Shown here one piece after another: positions 5,064 to 5,977 of a DNA stretch of 5,977 bases. A program made the position numbers and the translations under genes. Position 1 is the first letter of the stretch; each line of letters starts with the position of its first letter. The stretch is from an uncultured Clostridium sp. (GTDB taxonomy: Bacteria > Bacillota > Clostridia > Lachnospirales > Lachnospiraceae), in NCBI GenBank assembly GCA_945946715.1, contig CAMEWU010000145.1:1-5977 (forward strand). The letters are read 5' to 3'. The notes under the pieces were generated by a model. That model did not search any database and was not told the DNA's origin. It saw only the letters and a program-made list of their open reading frames with translations.

Positions 5064-5972
5064 GTGGAATTTATTATTACGGAACAACAAGTAAACACTC
5101 GTATCGATAAATTTTTATCAGAAACAGTAGAGGGTGTATCCAGGTCATATATTCAAAAACTATTATCTGAAGGTAATATTTTAGTAAATCAAAACGTCGT
5201 TAAGGCAAATTATAAGTTGCGGGAAAATGATAAAGTACAAATATTCATACCTGAGCCTGAAGAACTCAATATTGTTGCTGAGAATATTCCTCTGGACATT
5301 GTGTATGAGGATGAAGATATTCTAATCATTAATAAACCAAAGGGCATGGTTGTTCATCCGGCTGCAGGCCATTACAGCGGAACATTAGTAAATGCAGTTA
5401 TGTATCATTGTAAAAATCAATTATCATCTATTAATGGTGTACTGAGGCCGGGAATTGTCCATCGAATTGATATGGACACTACGGGGCTATTAGTAATCTG
5501 CAAAAATGATATGGCACATCAGTGCCTTGCAGAACAGTTAAAGGTTCATACCATTACACGTAAATATCAGGCAATTGTATATCATAATATTGTAGAAGAT
5601 GAAGGTACAATATCAAAACCTATTGGCAGGCATCCGATAGACCGTAAAAAACAGGCTGTCGATGTAAAAAATGGCAAAGAGGCCATTACACACTATCGCG
5701 TTTTGGAACGACTACAAGGAAAATTCACTTATATTGAATGTCAGTTGGAAACCGGTAGAACTCATCAGATACGTGTACACATGGCGTCTATCAATCACCC
5801 CTTGTTAGGAGATACAGTATATGGACCGGATAAGAATCTGTATCATTTACAGGGACAGACATTGCATGCAGGGGTATTAGGCTTTGTGCATCCAAGAACA
5901 AACGAATACATGGAATTTCATACTGAATTGCCAGACTATTTCAACAATCTATTGGTACAATTGAGAAAATAA
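5064..5972 (+). CDS. rluD: RluA/RluD family 23S rRNA pseudouridine synthase (YlyB-like)
   Basis: A 302-residue enzyme, the usual length, complete within the window (TAA 5970-5972). Residues about 1-64 form an S4 RNA-binding domain (RIDKFLSE, SRSYIQKLLSEGNILVN). The catalytic domain begins at about 78 with DIVYEDEDILIINKPKGMVVHPA and contains the active-site motif HRIDMDTTGLL (133-143), where Asp136 is the catalytic residue. Later family motifs are RKYQAIV (166-172), ETGRTHQIRVHM (229-240) and HPLLGD (245-250). It converts uridine to pseudouridine in RNA, probably 23S rRNA; the exact sites cannot be read from the sequence, so the symbol marks the subfamily. The start is a GTG; a weak AGAGG at 5048-5052 lies 11 bases away, inside the lspA end. 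The 3-base gap to lspA suggests translational coupling, and lspA followed by this gene is a common Firmicutes order. Confidence 0.93.
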   Translation: MEFIITEQQVNTRIDKFLSETVEGVSRSYIQKLLSEGNILVNQNVVKANYKLRENDKVQIFIPEPEELNIVAENIPLDIVYEDEDILIINKPKGMVVHPAAGHYSGTLVNAVMYHCKNQLSSINGVLRPGIVHRIDMDTTGLLVICKNDMAHQCLAEQLKVHTITRKYQAIVYHNIVEDEGTISKPIGRHPIDRKKQAVDVKNGKEAITHYRVLERLQGKFTYIECQLETGRTHQIRVHMASINHPLLGDTVYGPDKNLYHLQGQTLHAGVLGFVHPRTNEYMEFHTELPDYFNNLLVQLRK

Positions 5973-5977
5973 TTGTC

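Noticed and set aside
4800..5090. Reverse-strand open frame across lspA (and similar ones at 204-395, 2952-3245, 4197-4388)
   Set aside because: They lie opposite clear + strand genes, have biased low-complexity products and no RBS context; they are shadows.
1..5977. tRNA, rRNA, riboswitch, CRISPR array, insertion sequence or attachment site
   Set aside because: Nearly all of the window is coding; the longest gap (4408-4511, 104 bases) holds only a terminator and an RBS. No repeated spacer pattern, terminal inverted repeats or transposase was seen by eye.

Overview
The window is an AT-rich, gene-dense stretch with every gene on the + strand. It looks like chromosome from a low-GC, Gram-positive anaerobe of the Clostridia, most likely Lachnospiraceae. 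The reasons are the division cluster yggS(ylmE)-sepF-divIVA followed by lspA and an RluD-type pseudouridine synthase, strong AGGAGG-type ribosome binding sites, short intergenic gaps, and protein sequences resembling clostridial homologues. The family placement is inference; no rRNA or other marker is present. Nothing suggests a prophage, transposon or plasmid.

Layout. Bases 1-229 hold the last 75 codons of an S11 family D-alanyl-D-alanine carboxypeptidase, whose KTG box is visible. A close-to-consensus sigma-A type promoter (240-268) follows, and a strong RBS sets the start of a small P-loop protein at 301-720. A hairpin (737-760) with a modest T-rich tail lies before a single-pass membrane protein with an HlyD-like barrel-sandwich architecture (804-2198). 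Then come yggS (2221-2913), sepF (true start 2930, ends 3547) and divIVA (3571-4407), separated by only 16-23 bases each. A perfect 15-bp hairpin with a T-rich tail (4433-4473) ends this block. After it, lspA (4512-5060) and an rluD-like gene (5064-5972, GTG start, 3-base gap) form a second, tightly coupled pair.

How the genes fit together. The theme is the cell envelope and septum: peptidoglycan trimming (carboxypeptidase), membrane anchoring of FtsZ (SepF), recognition of curved membrane (DivIVA) and lipoprotein signal-peptide removal (LspA). YggS (PLP homeostasis) and the pseudouridine synthase are conserved neighbours of these genes rather than division proteins. The least understood part is the P-loop protein and HlyD-like membrane protein at the head of the cluster. 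Their position suggests a role in the envelope or in division, but the sequence does not prove it. Compared with Bacillus, ylmG and ylmH are absent between sepF and divIVA.

Most of the window is an ordinary, conserved housekeeping locus. I found no convincing new defence, mobile or RNA-based system. The best candidates for new biology are the uncharacterised pair at 301-2198 and the diverged N-terminal membrane loop of DivIVA.
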